Assembly (NCBI GenBank): GCA_029250625.1
Contig: JAQXEX010000097.1
Location: 1-53,933, forward strand
DNA: 53,933 bases
From: Candidatus Poseidonia sp.
GTDB taxonomy: Archaea > Thermoplasmatota > Poseidoniia > Poseidoniales > Poseidoniaceae
Direction of reading: 5' to 3'
Part shown: one piece after another, positions 42,911 through 51,618 of the stretch
Numbering within the stretch: the stretch's first letter is position 1
Layout: each line of letters starts with the position of its first letter
The notes under the pieces: model-generated
Told to the model about the DNA's origin: nothing
What the model saw: only the letters and a program-made list of their open reading frames with translations
Database searches by the model: none
Position numbers and translations under genes: made by a program

Positions 42911-42926
42911 TTTAGGTCGCCCTAAA
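42911..42926. promoter_or_regulatory. Palindromic candidate operator at the phnD start site
   Basis: TTTAGG-TCGC-CCTAAA is a perfect inverted repeat of six-base arms. The half site GCCCTAAAA recurs 34 bases upstream at 42953-42961. On the minus strand ACCTATAAGC (42935-42944) is a good TATA element, which would put the start site near 42914, inside the palindrome, 18 or so bases before the ATG. That position fits a repressor operator, for example one that responds to phosphorus supply. Confidence 0.6.
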
Positions 42927-43005
42927 AGTATCCTGCTTATAGGTTTTCGTATGCCCTAAAAATAAATATTATTCGCTCAAGAGCCGTGAAAACAATGTTT
43001 GCGGA

Positions 43006-43078
43006 TAGTCCCTCTCGGATTTGAACCGAGGTCGGAGGAACCAGAATCCTCCATGATGGACCGCTACACTAAGGGACT
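43006..43078 (-). tRNA. tRNA-Gln (CTG anticodon)
   Basis: The 73-base cloverleaf reads AGTCCCT acceptor stem closing with AGGGACT and discriminator A. The anticodon stem GAGGA/TCCTC encloses loop TTCTGGT with anticodon CTG. The T-stem CCTCG/CGAGG has a TTCAAAT loop. It starts with A1 paired to U72, as in archaeal tRNA-Gln made by the Glu-tRNA amidotransferase route. CCA is not encoded. GTTTATTTC at 43108-43116 is a likely TATA element about 34 bases upstream. Confidence 0.93.
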
Positions 43079-43107
43079 GTATCCTTGGCGAAGAACGAGT
43101 CCTTCTT

Positions 43108-43116
43108 GAAATAAAC
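43108..43116 (-). promoter_or_regulatory. TATA element of tRNA-Gln
   Basis: GTTTATTTC on the minus strand is centred about 34 bases before the tRNA 5' end, a normal distance if a few leader bases are trimmed by RNase P. Confidence 0.5.
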
Positions 43117-43134
43117 GGTGAGAAGGTTCTCAAC

Positions 43135-43323
43135 TCAAACGAAGCGAAAGAGAACTTTTGAAACCCAAGAAAGCATCATGATGGTCATGAATGACGCCAA
43201 TGCATATTTGGCCCATGGGCGTGAAGGTTTGGTTTCTGGCCAAAGGTCAATTCCCATCGCTTCTGCTTGCTCGATGAGAACGGCCATTTCAGCCAGATGC
43301 TCCTCCACCGAGTCATGACTCAT
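43135..43323 (-). CDS. Small membrane protein, 62 residues
   Basis: An acidic helical N-terminal half (SHDSVEEHLAEMAVLIEQAEAM) is followed by one C-terminal membrane helix (YALASFMTIMMLSWVSKVLF). No family is recognised. TAAAAATAGG on the minus strand is centred 26 bases before the ATG, exactly the leaderless archaeal spacing, which argues that this small frame is a real gene. It lies directly upstream of tRNA-Gln on the same strand and is divergent from the LDL-A-like lipoprotein. Confidence 0.65.
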   Translation of the reverse strand: MSHDSVEEHLAEMAVLIEQAEAMGIDLWPETKPSRPWAKYALASFMTIMMLSWVSKVLFRFV

Positions 43324-43343
43324 ATTAGACCGGTACCGTCGGC

Positions 43344-43353
43344 CCTATTTTTA
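43344..43353 (-). promoter_or_regulatory. TATA element of the 62-residue membrane protein gene
   Basis: On the minus strand TAAAAATAGG lies 26 bases upstream of the ATG at 43323, placing the transcription start at the start codon. Confidence 0.5.
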
Positions 43354-43420
43354 CCCTCGGAGCCTGCGAGAATAATGTTGCAGGTAATAACTTGAAGTAC
43401 CACACCATAAACGGTGAGCC

Positions 43421-46381
43421 ATGCAGAAGAAAATCGCTATCCTGATGACGGCTCTCCTACTCCTTGCCGGTTGTACGGACCCTACCGAAGAATCCGTGAT
43501 CGAAGCCATCGAAGAGATCGTCCCCGGTTGCAACGATGAGGCAGCCTATAATTACAATCAAAGCGCTGAGAATGACCTTGCCTGTTTTTCCGAAACAGTC
43601 CTAATTGACTCGATCAATGACTTCGTCAAACTGACAAGCGAAGGACCCGCCGCAGGTGAAACCGCAGGATACACTGACATGTGGTCAGGCCCAATGGACC
43701 TTGAGGGGGATGAAATGGATGTGGACGCTACAAACACAATGATGGTCAGTCCAGAAGGAAGCTATGTGTCAACGATTATTGGCATTGTAGGGTTGATGGA
43801 GACTGAAGAAAGTTGGTTAGCGCTTCCTACCTCTGACGGCACCATGCTCTACGTTGATTACAACGGAGAGAAATTCTCCATGATAAGCGCCACTCCCTAC
43901 GCAGATATGTTGGAAGACATCATGGGCGAGGAGGAACCGGACAACACCGCCATTGAAGGTGATGTGTTCATCTGTAGTAACGGTCAAGAAATACCGCTTG
44001 AATGGGTTGATGACGGATATGAAGATTGTGATGATGGGTCCGATGAAAACAGCGATATCGAAGCAGGTATTGACCTGACTGAATACGACTTTTCTACAGC
44101 TAATTTCTCAGTTCAGATGAATCCAATGGATTCAGTTTCTGCATACGAATTCTCTGCCGATATGACTTTACTCGACAGTGATGTTCACAGTGTGACCATT
44201 ATCGTTAACGCATTATTTGAGATTCGAAGCATTGAAATTGACATTGACGCCAACGATGAGTCCGGCAAATTCATCCTCCATACAGCCGACGAGATTGCTG
44301 CAATGCTTGGAACCGACATATCGGATTACAGTTCCAAGGAAGCATTACCGTTCGTGGTTGAAGAGGACTGGTATGGATACGACATTGAGCCAATGACGTA
44401 CAACGAAGACGGAAGCCCAATGTTCCTCACCCTCTATGTTTGCATGGAAGGTGTTGACGCTACAATGATTGGAAACAGCAGCGTGATGGAAGTTTGGAAC
44501 GATACATCTCTTGACACATCGCTGTGTGATACTGAGGTGATGGACGGACACATTTTCGCGGAGAACGAGACATTTAATCTGCCTCTAGAATTCTTCATTA
44601 ACGATATCTTCAATGGTGTTGCTTCATCGGTGGCTCATGACGGAATGAACATGACCATAACGTACGCCCTGGATTCAGAATCGGCCGAGGAATGTACCGA
44701 AAACGGTGGAACCTACGACAGCACCATGAACACCTCCCTTTGCACGGAATCCATCGGAGCCATCACCCAATCCGACTCTCAAGCGTTCGAACTCGACCTC
44801 GGTTTTGAAGACGGTGAAGGGATGCTGTATCAGTATGACGACGTTACAGGTTCAATACTTCTCATCACTGCCGACGACATGTTCGAGTGCGACTCGGGGG
44901 AATTGATCGACAGCAGCCAGTGGAACGATGGAATGTTGGATTGTTCTGACGGAAGTGACGAGCCCGACAACAGTGATTCTGAGTTTGTTGATGGGTGGTA
45001 CTGTGAGGCCTTCATGGATACATCTGTTATTGATGGAAATGATTTCAACGATCTTTGGAACATGACCAACCTCAACACGAGCATGTGTGGAACAATTGTG
45101 GAAAACTTAGACCATCCAAGCAATAAACAGTGGAACGGGGTTATGAATATGTCAAATGTTACCATTCCCTACAATTTCACTATACTTGGCTACGATGACA
45201 ATGTACTCCACACATTCCAACACAACGGCACACACATCACACGCACCGCTACAAACTGGTCTGAAATAGGAGAGGAGTGCTATGGAGACTACAACCAGAC
45301 AACGGACGTGTGCACCGACATCCTTCCGATCGTAAACGGAGACGAAGAAGCCGTTGAATACACTGAAAATGGCGAAAACAAAATCGCCTATTACCAATAT
45401 GATTTGACTACAGATTCTGGATTATTTATGCACATGAAATCCATGTTCGAGTGCGCATCTGGGGAATTGATCGGTTCCGAATACTATGAAGATGGGCAGT
45501 TGCATTGCGAAGACGGAAGCGATGAAACTTTTGAGGAAGATGAATTTTGGTTCTACAGCGTTTACGATGAAGACACATGGGAGCAAATCGGCTTTGAATT
45601 CGCCATTGTCAACAACCATGCGTCTTTCAACTCAATTGAATTGGGCATTGTGGCAGAGGAAGACTACTACATGTCCGAGGATAACTACAATGTTCAAATC
45701 CTCCACTCTATGGCTCTGGAGACTTTTTCCACCAATGAAAACGGCATGCTCAGCACCGTTTACTCGATGGAGACGCTGGAAGAAAATGCTGAAGTTGAAA
45801 ACTACGCCTTGGGAGATGATTGCCATATTCTCTTCGCCTTTGCCTACGATTCAGACAACGTCCTGATTGAAACTCTACAAACATACGTGTGCTTCAATGA
45901 CGATGACGGCTATGGAGAGGGTTTGCAGGCTTTCCAGATTCTTTCGGGAGATGCTCCGTTTATGTTTGAAGGCAATGTTGAGGAATATTCAATCGTTCTT
46001 TCTTACTGTGATACTGATTATGATGGTGACACAGGTGAAGAAACCACGACCTGCATGGATACGAACGAAGCCAGTTTGACACTTCAGGAAACCACGGCCA
46101 CCGTGTCTGACCTTGAAAGCCAGGACTACCTCGATGATGCTGCGGAAGATGGCCAATACGTCTTCTTTATGGATGCTGATGATTCAGGAACTCTTTCTGA
46201 TGGCGACATGGTCTACATCAACAACAACGATATTGTTGTAGAAGAATGGAACACAGTCCGGCTCTATTCTTCCTCAGCCGACGCCTACAGCGACGAAAAT
46301 CCGTCTCTGCCAGGATTCACAGGTATGCTCACCACGCTTTCGTTGCTTGGTGCAGCTTTCATTCGCCGCCAAGAAGCATGA
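43421..46381 (+). CDS. Large surface lipoprotein with cysteine-depleted LDL-A-like modules and PGF-CTERM-like tail
   Basis: 986 residues. N-terminal lipobox LLAGC (Cys18), then GCNDEAAYNYNQSAENDLAC (36-55), resembling the GCTDxxACNY secreted-protein repeat. Three modules match the LDL-receptor class A pattern: near 183-210 (FICSNGQEIPLEWVDDGYED, then CDDGSDE), 486-515 and 675-703. Each keeps the F-x-C start, the DG and the C-x-DGSDE end, but has no Cys at positions C3 and C4 and no nearby C1 or C6. Modules two and three end repeat units of about 190 residues. The protein is very acidic and has many N-x-S/T sequons. It ends LPGFTGMLTTLSLLGAAF followed by RRQEA, resembling archaeosortase-processed PGF-CTERM tails. 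GGTGA precedes the ATG. Lipid at both ends would be unusual; surface display is inferred. Confidence 0.8.
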   Translation: MQKKIAILMTALLLLAGCTDPTEESVIEAIEEIVPGCNDEAAYNYNQSAENDLACFSETVLIDSINDFVKLTSEGPAAGETAGYTDMWSGPMDLEGDEMDVDATNTMMVSPEGSYVSTIIGIVGLMETEESWLALPTSDGTMLYVDYNGEKFSMISATPYADMLEDIMGEEEPDNTAIEGDVFICSNGQEIPLEWVDDGYEDCDDGSDENSDIEAGIDLTEYDFSTANFSVQMNPMDSVSAYEFSADMTLLDSDVHSVTIIVNALFEIRSIEIDIDANDESGKFILHTADEIAAMLGTDISDYSSKEALPFVVEEDWYGYDIEPMTYNEDGSPMFLTLYVCMEGVDATMIGNSSVMEVWNDTSLDTSLCDTEVMDGHIFAENETFNLPLEFFINDIFNGVASSVAHDGMNMTITYALDSESAEECTENGGTYDSTMNTSLCTESIGAITQSDSQAFELDLGFEDGEGMLYQYDDVTGSILLITADDMFECDSGELIDSSQWNDGMLDCSDGSDEPDNSDSEFVDGWYCEAFMDTSVIDGNDFNDLWNMTNLNTSMCGTIVENLDHPSNKQWNGVMNMSNVTIPYNFTILGYDDNVLHTFQHNGTHITRTATNWSEIGEECYGDYNQTTDVCTDILPIVNGDEEAVEYTENGENKIAYYQYDLTTDSGLFMHMKSMFECASGELIGSEYYEDGQLHCEDGSDETFEEDEFWFYSVYDEDTWEQIGFEFAIVNNHASFNSIELGIVAEEDYYMSEDNYNVQILHSMALETFSTNENGMLSTVYSMETLEENAEVENYALGDDCHILFAFAYDSDNVLIETLQTYVCFNDDDGYGEGLQAFQILSGDAPFMFEGNVEEYSIVLSYCDTDYDGDTGEETTTCMDTNEASLTLQETTATVSDLESQDYLDDAAEDGQYVFFMDADDSGTLSDGDMVYINNNDIVVEEWNTVRLYSSSADAYSDENPSLPGFTGMLTTLSLLGAAFIRRQEA

Positions 46382-46423
46382 ACGATACGCAAGCCTTGAA
46401 GGTAAGCCGCTCAAGGCCCCTTC

Positions 46424-47929
46424 ATGAGTGAAGTACCTGAAGGTGTCAACTTTGCTCCCGCTTCACGTCGCTCTGCGCGTCCAACGGCGACCATGACCCT
46501 CACCCGAGATGGCCCCGAAGGCGTTGAAGTACTCCTAGGTAAGCGTTCCATAACCATGAGAGCCTTTCCCAATTACTGGGCTTTTCCAGGTGGGGGCGTA
46601 TCATCTGTAGATACAGCCGCAGTAGAGTACTTCTCCCAACTTGAAGGAGAAGAGGCCAAGACCATCGCTTGTATATTGCGAGAAATGAGTGAAGAACTTG
46701 GCCTTGTACCTGCACCGACTGGCCTAACATCTGTACCGTTAGAGGCCAGATTGGCCATCGTTAGCGATAAAAAGAACTGGCTCCCAATGGCTCAAAACAA
46801 TGCTTTCCCGGTTTCTAGAGAGAACATCAAGGTACTCAGTCACCGAATTACGCCTCCCTTTGGCCCTGTGCAGTTTGATAATGCATTCCTCCATTTCCAT
46901 GCTGGTTCATCCAGAGAGGTCCCTGAAATCGATTTGGAACCTCAAACTGAATTTACAGAAGTCATGTGGGCAAAGCCCGTGGAAATCCTGTCAAAATGGC
47001 GTTCTTACGAGATGAAAGTGGCTCCACCCGTGGTCACGCTTCTGATGGAAATCGAGCGCACCCTTGATCGCTTTGATCGGAACATGGAGAACGCTGCAGA
47101 TGATATCGCGTCAAGACTTCCCGGACGACGCTCAATCCTGTTTGCCCACGGTGTTGAGGTTGTGCCCATCAAAACGGCCACATTACCGCCTGCGGACCAC
47201 ACCAACGCCTACATGGTAGGAGACCCCCAAGGTGACTATGTTTTGGTTGACCCTGCTGTAAGAATGCGTGAAGATATGGAATCTCTGGCAACCGCCATTG
47301 ACCGACACAAGGGCACCCTTGTGGCCGTTGTGTTTACTCATAGCCACGGCGACCACCTTGCTGATATTGGGCTGCTCCGAGAAGCAATTGACGCTCCAAT
47401 TTGGGGCAGTGAATATACCTCTCAAAGCGTCCCATGCGACCGTATTCTCGTCGATGGAGATGTACTTCAACTTGGGAACCAATCTTGGAAGGTCATGATA
47501 ACCCCTGGTCACCACCCCGGACATGTTTGCCTTCTCGGTGATGCTGGGCTGATCGCCGGCGATATGGTAGCAGGAATCGGAACCATACTCATCCCCCCTC
47601 AAACCGGCAACATGAACGAATACATCGAACAGTTGAAGCGACTCAAGGATGCAAAGCCGCATCTGATTTTCCCCAGCCATGGGCCGGTTATCGCTCTGCC
47701 AGAGCAAACCATTCAACGCTACATCGACCATAGAAGCGCTCGGCACCAGCGAGTACTGAATGCTGTTCTTGCTGGAACATCAAGCGTCGAAGATATCGCA
47801 AGAACAGCATATGAAGATACACCTGACGCACATCCAAGTCTTGCAATTGACCAAACATTATCTCATCTTCTCGCTCACCAAGAAGAAGGAAATCTCACAC
47901 AGAAAAACGGTATTTGGGCCGCACAATAA
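46424..47929 (+). CDS. NUDIX hydrolase - metallo-beta-lactamase fold fusion
   Basis: 501 residues. Residues 15-215 are a NUDIX domain of the NUDT19-like type: FPGGGVSS, then a long insert and CILREMSEELGL (Glu pair intact; the first Glu of the usual box is Ala). Residues 235-420 are a metallo-beta-lactamase domain with FTHSHGDHLADIGLL (HxHxDH zinc motif), GHHPGHVCLL and AGDMVAG, plus the final SHGP His. A C-terminal winged-helix segment of about 70 residues follows, as in LACTB2-like proteins. Fusion suggests successive steps on one substrate, for example a nucleotide- or CoA-linked ester, or a fused RNase. No substrate can be assigned. Confidence 0.88.
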   Translation: MSEVPEGVNFAPASRRSARPTATMTLTRDGPEGVEVLLGKRSITMRAFPNYWAFPGGGVSSVDTAAVEYFSQLEGEEAKTIACILREMSEELGLVPAPTGLTSVPLEARLAIVSDKKNWLPMAQNNAFPVSRENIKVLSHRITPPFGPVQFDNAFLHFHAGSSREVPEIDLEPQTEFTEVMWAKPVEILSKWRSYEMKVAPPVVTLLMEIERTLDRFDRNMENAADDIASRLPGRRSILFAHGVEVVPIKTATLPPADHTNAYMVGDPQGDYVLVDPAVRMREDMESLATAIDRHKGTLVAVVFTHSHGDHLADIGLLREAIDAPIWGSEYTSQSVPCDRILVDGDVLQLGNQSWKVMITPGHHPGHVCLLGDAGLIAGDMVAGIGTILIPPQTGNMNEYIEQLKRLKDAKPHLIFPSHGPVIALPEQTIQRYIDHRSARHQRVLNAVLAGTSSVEDIARTAYEDTPDAHPSLAIDQTLSHLLAHQEEGNLTQKNGIWAAQ

Positions 47930-47941
47930 GGAGGATAAGAT

Positions 47942-48985
47942 ATGCCAAGAAGAGTTGTTATCAACAAAGCAGGAGGCGTTTCCGCCATTACCGTCCAATC
48001 CATGGACATGCCGGAACCAAAAGAGGGTGAAGTTCGAATCAGAGTCGTCTTTGCCGGCATCAACTTCGCAGATTTATTGATGCGGATGGGCTTTTACAAT
48101 CCTCGACCTCCATACCCGTTCACCCCCGGATACGAAGTCAGCGGCTACATTGATGCCCTCGGGCCAGGCGTTACTTCGTTCACCCTTGGACAGCGAGTTG
48201 TGGCCGCAATGCGAAACGGCGGACAAGCAAGCCACGTGACGTGCGTAGCCTCCAGGGTTCTCGCTGTTCCTGACAACATATCACTCAAATCAGCTGCTGC
48301 AATCCCGGTAATCTACCTCACTGCTCATCATATGCTCCACCATCTGGGCCATATGGATAAAGATCATTCCGTACTCATCCACGGGGGTGCTGGAGGCGTT
48401 GGAATCGCAGCGCTTCAACTGTGCAAATGGGCTGGGGTTGACAAGGTATGGGCCACATCATCGGCACCTAAACACGATGTCATCAAGCAGTATGGGGCAC
48501 GGGCGATTGACCGCCATAACGAAAATTTTGTTGATATTGTCCGAAAGGAAACCGATGGGAGAGGAGTCGACCACGTCCTTGACCCAATCGGAGGAGAGCA
48601 CCTCAAACGAAGTCTCTCGGTTGTTGCAGAAGGGGGACGATTGTACACCTACGGCCTATCTGCTGCGGCGCCCACCTCAAAACGTTCCCTTCTCAAAGCC
48701 ATCTTCGCAATGAGAAAAACGCCCAAATTCGACCCACTACGGCTCATGACGCGAAACCGTTCAGTGTTTGGCGTTCACATGGGCACATGGACCGACGAGG
48801 CCGTCATGCAAACCCAGCTTAATCGGATATTGAGTGGAATTGAAGAGGGCCACCTCGACCCCACCGTCGACAGCATCTTCCCCGCAGAGAAAGTCCAAGA
48901 TGCTCACCAGTACATCCATGACGCAAAGAATATCGGAAAGGTTCTGCTGCAATTCTCCCCCGATGACGGAGGGGGATTGGAATGA
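47942..48985 (+). CDS. Quinone oxidoreductase-like zinc-independent MDR protein
   Basis: About 347 residues of the medium-chain dehydrogenase/reductase superfamily. GINFADLLMRMGFYNPRPPYPFTPGYEVSG lies near residues 40-65, and the NADPH motif HGGAGGVGIAALQLCKWAG near 147. The catalytic-zinc cysteines of alcohol dehydrogenases are missing, as in quinone oxidoreductase/VAT1-like members. The substrate is unknown. AAGGAGG lies seven to eight bases before the ATG, 12 bases after the NUDIX-MBL stop, so they are cotranscribed. Overlaps the following rhodanese gene by four bases. Confidence 0.9.
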   Translation: MPRRVVINKAGGVSAITVQSMDMPEPKEGEVRIRVVFAGINFADLLMRMGFYNPRPPYPFTPGYEVSGYIDALGPGVTSFTLGQRVVAAMRNGGQASHVTCVASRVLAVPDNISLKSAAAIPVIYLTAHHMLHHLGHMDKDHSVLIHGGAGGVGIAALQLCKWAGVDKVWATSSAPKHDVIKQYGARAIDRHNENFVDIVRKETDGRGVDHVLDPIGGEHLKRSLSVVAEGGRLYTYGLSAAAPTSKRSLLKAIFAMRKTPKFDPLRLMTRNRSVFGVHMGTWTDEAVMQTQLNRILSGIEEGHLDPTVDSIFPAEKVQDAHQYIHDAKNIGKVLLQFSPDDGGGLE

Positions 48986-49404
48986 ACCTCAACATGAGAG
49001 TTCTGCAAAATGCAATGCTTGTATTGCTCGTACTACCGCTTGTCAGCTTGGCCGGGTGCACTTCGGAAAACGACAATTGGGTTCGCCTTGATGCGGATGA
49101 ATTCGCCGTGGCGATCGATGACGAAGAAGGTGCCTTTCTCCTTGATACTCGCACTCAAGATGAGTGGGAAGCAGACGGTCATTTGGAAAATGCGACCCTC
49201 ATCCCGCACGATGAAATCTCAGAACGAACAGGTGAGCTGCCAGATGACAAGTCCACGACCATTCTTCTCTATTGCCGCAGCGGAAATCGGTCCCAAGCGG
49301 CTGCTGAAACGCTTCTGGACCTCGGCTACACCGATGTGCGCGACCTTGAAACTGGAATCAATGGTTGGAAGAATGCCGGGTACTCCGTCATCTACGGGGC
49401 GTGA
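48982..49404 (+). CDS. Rhodanese-domain lipoprotein
   Basis: About 140 residues. The signal peptide ends in lipobox LAGC (Cys about 26), so the rhodanese domain is outside the membrane. The active site is YCRSGNRSQ with Cys as sulfur acceptor, and the substrate Arg region is LDTRTQDEWEADGH. Exported rhodaneses may detoxify or transfer sulfur or act in redox. It shares this architecture with the C-terminal domain of the ThiF-family protein at 31.9 kb but is a separate gene. The ATG overlaps the stop of the MDR gene (ATGA). Confidence 0.88.
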   Translation: MNLNMRVLQNAMLVLLVLPLVSLAGCTSENDNWVRLDADEFAVAIDDEEGAFLLDTRTQDEWEADGHLENATLIPHDEISERTGELPDDKSTTILLYCRSGNRSQAAAETLLDLGYTDVRDLETGINGWKNAGYSVIYGA

Positions 49405-49452
49405 AACCTTCAATAACGCTCAACTTCACAAGAACAACAAGGAGGTAATAGA

Positions 49453-51618
49453 GTGAAGAAAGCAATGTCTGGTTTTGATTTACGAGCAATCGCTCGTGAA
49501 CTGAACGATTTGGCTGGCGCCTATGTCAAGAAAGCATACATGCCCCACTATGAGCAAGTCGTACTTCGCCTTAATCCGAAAGGAGCCGATCAATCGGACC
49601 TCGTATTGGTACGCGGAGAGCGGATATACACCTCTCAACGAGACCGCCCAATGCCCATGACCCCACCACCGTTCGCCATGGTCCTTAGAAAACATCTCCG
49701 CAATGCTCGCCTAACGGCTGTGAACCAAGTTGGTTTCGACCGAGTGTTGTCCTTCCACTTTGACACGAAAGGTGGAGAACGTACGCTGTATGTTGAAGTG
49801 TTCAGAGACGGGAACATCATCCTAGCAGATGAACATGGAATTATTGTTCAGCCCTTGACCCACGCCTCATATGCTGGAAGGACACTGAAGAAGGGCGTTG
49901 AATATGTTGCGCCACCTGCTGCCTTGGACCCTTACTCTTTGGATTTGGAAGCGGTAACATCACTCCTGCAAGAATCGGATCGCGACCTTGTTTCCACACT
50001 TGGAGGAAAGGCAAACCTAGGGGGGACACACGCCAATGCCGTTTGTGAACTTGCTCAGCATGAACCAAATATGGAGCCCACCGAAGCCGACCCTGAAGCC
50101 ATATACAATGCTCTCAAATCCTTGTTAGAAGACTTGGATTCAGCGGATAACGGCCATCTCATCGTTCAACTTGAAGAAGAGGATGGAGACAAATGGCGGT
50201 CAGCATACGAGGCTTTGCCTTTGGTTGAACAACACCAATGGCTTGAGAAGCGAACCAAGGAAGCCACCCCGATTCTCTTACCGGCCCACAAAGGAAAGCC
50301 GATTGTAAGTTTCTCCTCACTTCGGCTGGCTGTTGATGCATGGAAGGGAAGCCATGACGCACATGCATTGCAACGAAGGGAAGAGGAGCGCTTCGAGCAG
50401 GCTGGACCGGGCCGAGGACAATCAACCGACGCCGACCGTCTGGGACGGCGAAAGGCTCAGCAGGAGAAAGCATTATCCGGCTTTGGAGTGAAAATCGAGA
50501 AGCAGCAACGCCTTGGCCATTTGATACAAGAACACTGGAGTCATGTTGAAAGCCTGCTCAATCAAACCAAAGAAGCCGTTGAAGCCAACGGGTGGGATGC
50601 GGTCAAAAAAGCATCAAAATCGATCCCCTGGATTACTTCACTTAACCCTTCAAAGCGGGAAATCAATGTCATTTTACCCGATGAGAACAACGAACCGAAA
50701 GGGTCTCAGGTTTTACTTGAACTCGACGCTACAGTCTATCAGAATGCACAACGGTATTTTGATTCTGCGAGAAAGCAAAAAAACAAAACCAGTGGTGCAG
50801 TTGAAGCATTAGAAGAAACTGAACGCCAACTAAAACGTGCAAAGAAAAAAGAGGAGAAGCAGAAGGCAAGTGGGAAACTCAATCGCTTGAAACGTAGCAA
50901 GCGCATGTGGTTTGAGCAACACCGATGGGGAATCGTCAGCGGAGGCCATCTTTTGGTCGGCGGAAAGGACGCAAAAGGAAACGACTCCGTTGTCAAAAAG
51001 CATCTTTCAGGCACCGACATGTATCTTCACGCCGATCTTCACGGTGCCCCTTCTTGCAGCCTAAGGGCGGCACAGGGGTTCGCCCTAGAAGAGCGAAGGC
51101 CAACCCATCTCCCTGCAGATATTCCGGCCTATCGACTGGTTGACAAGCTTGGAGATGAACGCATCAATGAAGAGAAATTGAATCAGGCTGCTATGCTTGC
51201 ACTTTCTTGGAGCAGGGCGTGGAACAGTGGAGGCTCTCATGGAACGGTCTATAGCGTGAAACCTGCACAAGTTTCGAAGACAGCACAGACCGGAGAATAC
51301 GTTGGTAAGGGAGCGTTTATCGTCCGCGGTCAACGTACATGGTACAAGGATTTGAACGTTGAAATCGGAATTGGAATCGTCGCCATCAATGGGGTGCCTC
51401 TGATGATGACCGCTGCACCCGATGAAATACGAACCATGTGTTCACGTTATGCAATATTAAGACCCGGTCTTACCAAGAAGGAGCGAATAGCGAACCAAAT
51501 TTACAAAATCACAGGGCTGTCTACCGACGACTTGCTCGGAGTCCTCCCGGGCGCATGCGAAGTAGTTGAGGAGCACGGAATATTTTCACATCCAGATCCA
51601 GTCAAGGAGGAAGAATGA
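49453..51618 (+). CDS. rqcH: RqcH/NFACT family ribosome quality-control protein
   Basis: About 721 residues with full NFACT layout: an N-terminal NFACT-N domain (SGFDLRAIARELNDLAGAYVKKAY), helix-hairpin-helix region, coiled-coil middle (residues 430-480, very Lys/Glu rich, ending in LKRSKRMWFEQHRWGI) and the NFACT-R (DUF814) domain SGGHLLVGGKDAKGNDSVVKKHL, then LHADLHGAPS. Archaeal and bacterial members recruit tRNA to 50S subunits carrying stalled peptides and add C-terminal tails. The start is a GTG with GGAGG seven bases upstream. It is followed directly by a methyltransferase gene whose start overlaps its stop by one base. Confidence 0.93.
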   Translation: MKKAMSGFDLRAIARELNDLAGAYVKKAYMPHYEQVVLRLNPKGADQSDLVLVRGERIYTSQRDRPMPMTPPPFAMVLRKHLRNARLTAVNQVGFDRVLSFHFDTKGGERTLYVEVFRDGNIILADEHGIIVQPLTHASYAGRTLKKGVEYVAPPAALDPYSLDLEAVTSLLQESDRDLVSTLGGKANLGGTHANAVCELAQHEPNMEPTEADPEAIYNALKSLLEDLDSADNGHLIVQLEEEDGDKWRSAYEALPLVEQHQWLEKRTKEATPILLPAHKGKPIVSFSSLRLAVDAWKGSHDAHALQRREEERFEQAGPGRGQSTDADRLGRRKAQQEKALSGFGVKIEKQQRLGHLIQEHWSHVESLLNQTKEAVEANGWDAVKKASKSIPWITSLNPSKREINVILPDENNEPKGSQVLLELDATVYQNAQRYFDSARKQKNKTSGAVEALEETERQLKRAKKKEEKQKASGKLNRLKRSKRMWFEQHRWGIVSGGHLLVGGKDAKGNDSVVKKHLSGTDMYLHADLHGAPSCSLRAAQGFALEERRPTHLPADIPAYRLVDKLGDERINEEKLNQAAMLALSWSRAWNSGGSHGTVYSVKPAQVSKTAQTGEYVGKGAFIVRGQRTWYKDLNVEIGIGIVAINGVPLMMTAAPDEIRTMCSRYAILRPGLTKKERIANQIYKITGLSTDDLLGVLPGACEVVEEHGIFSHPDPVKEEE

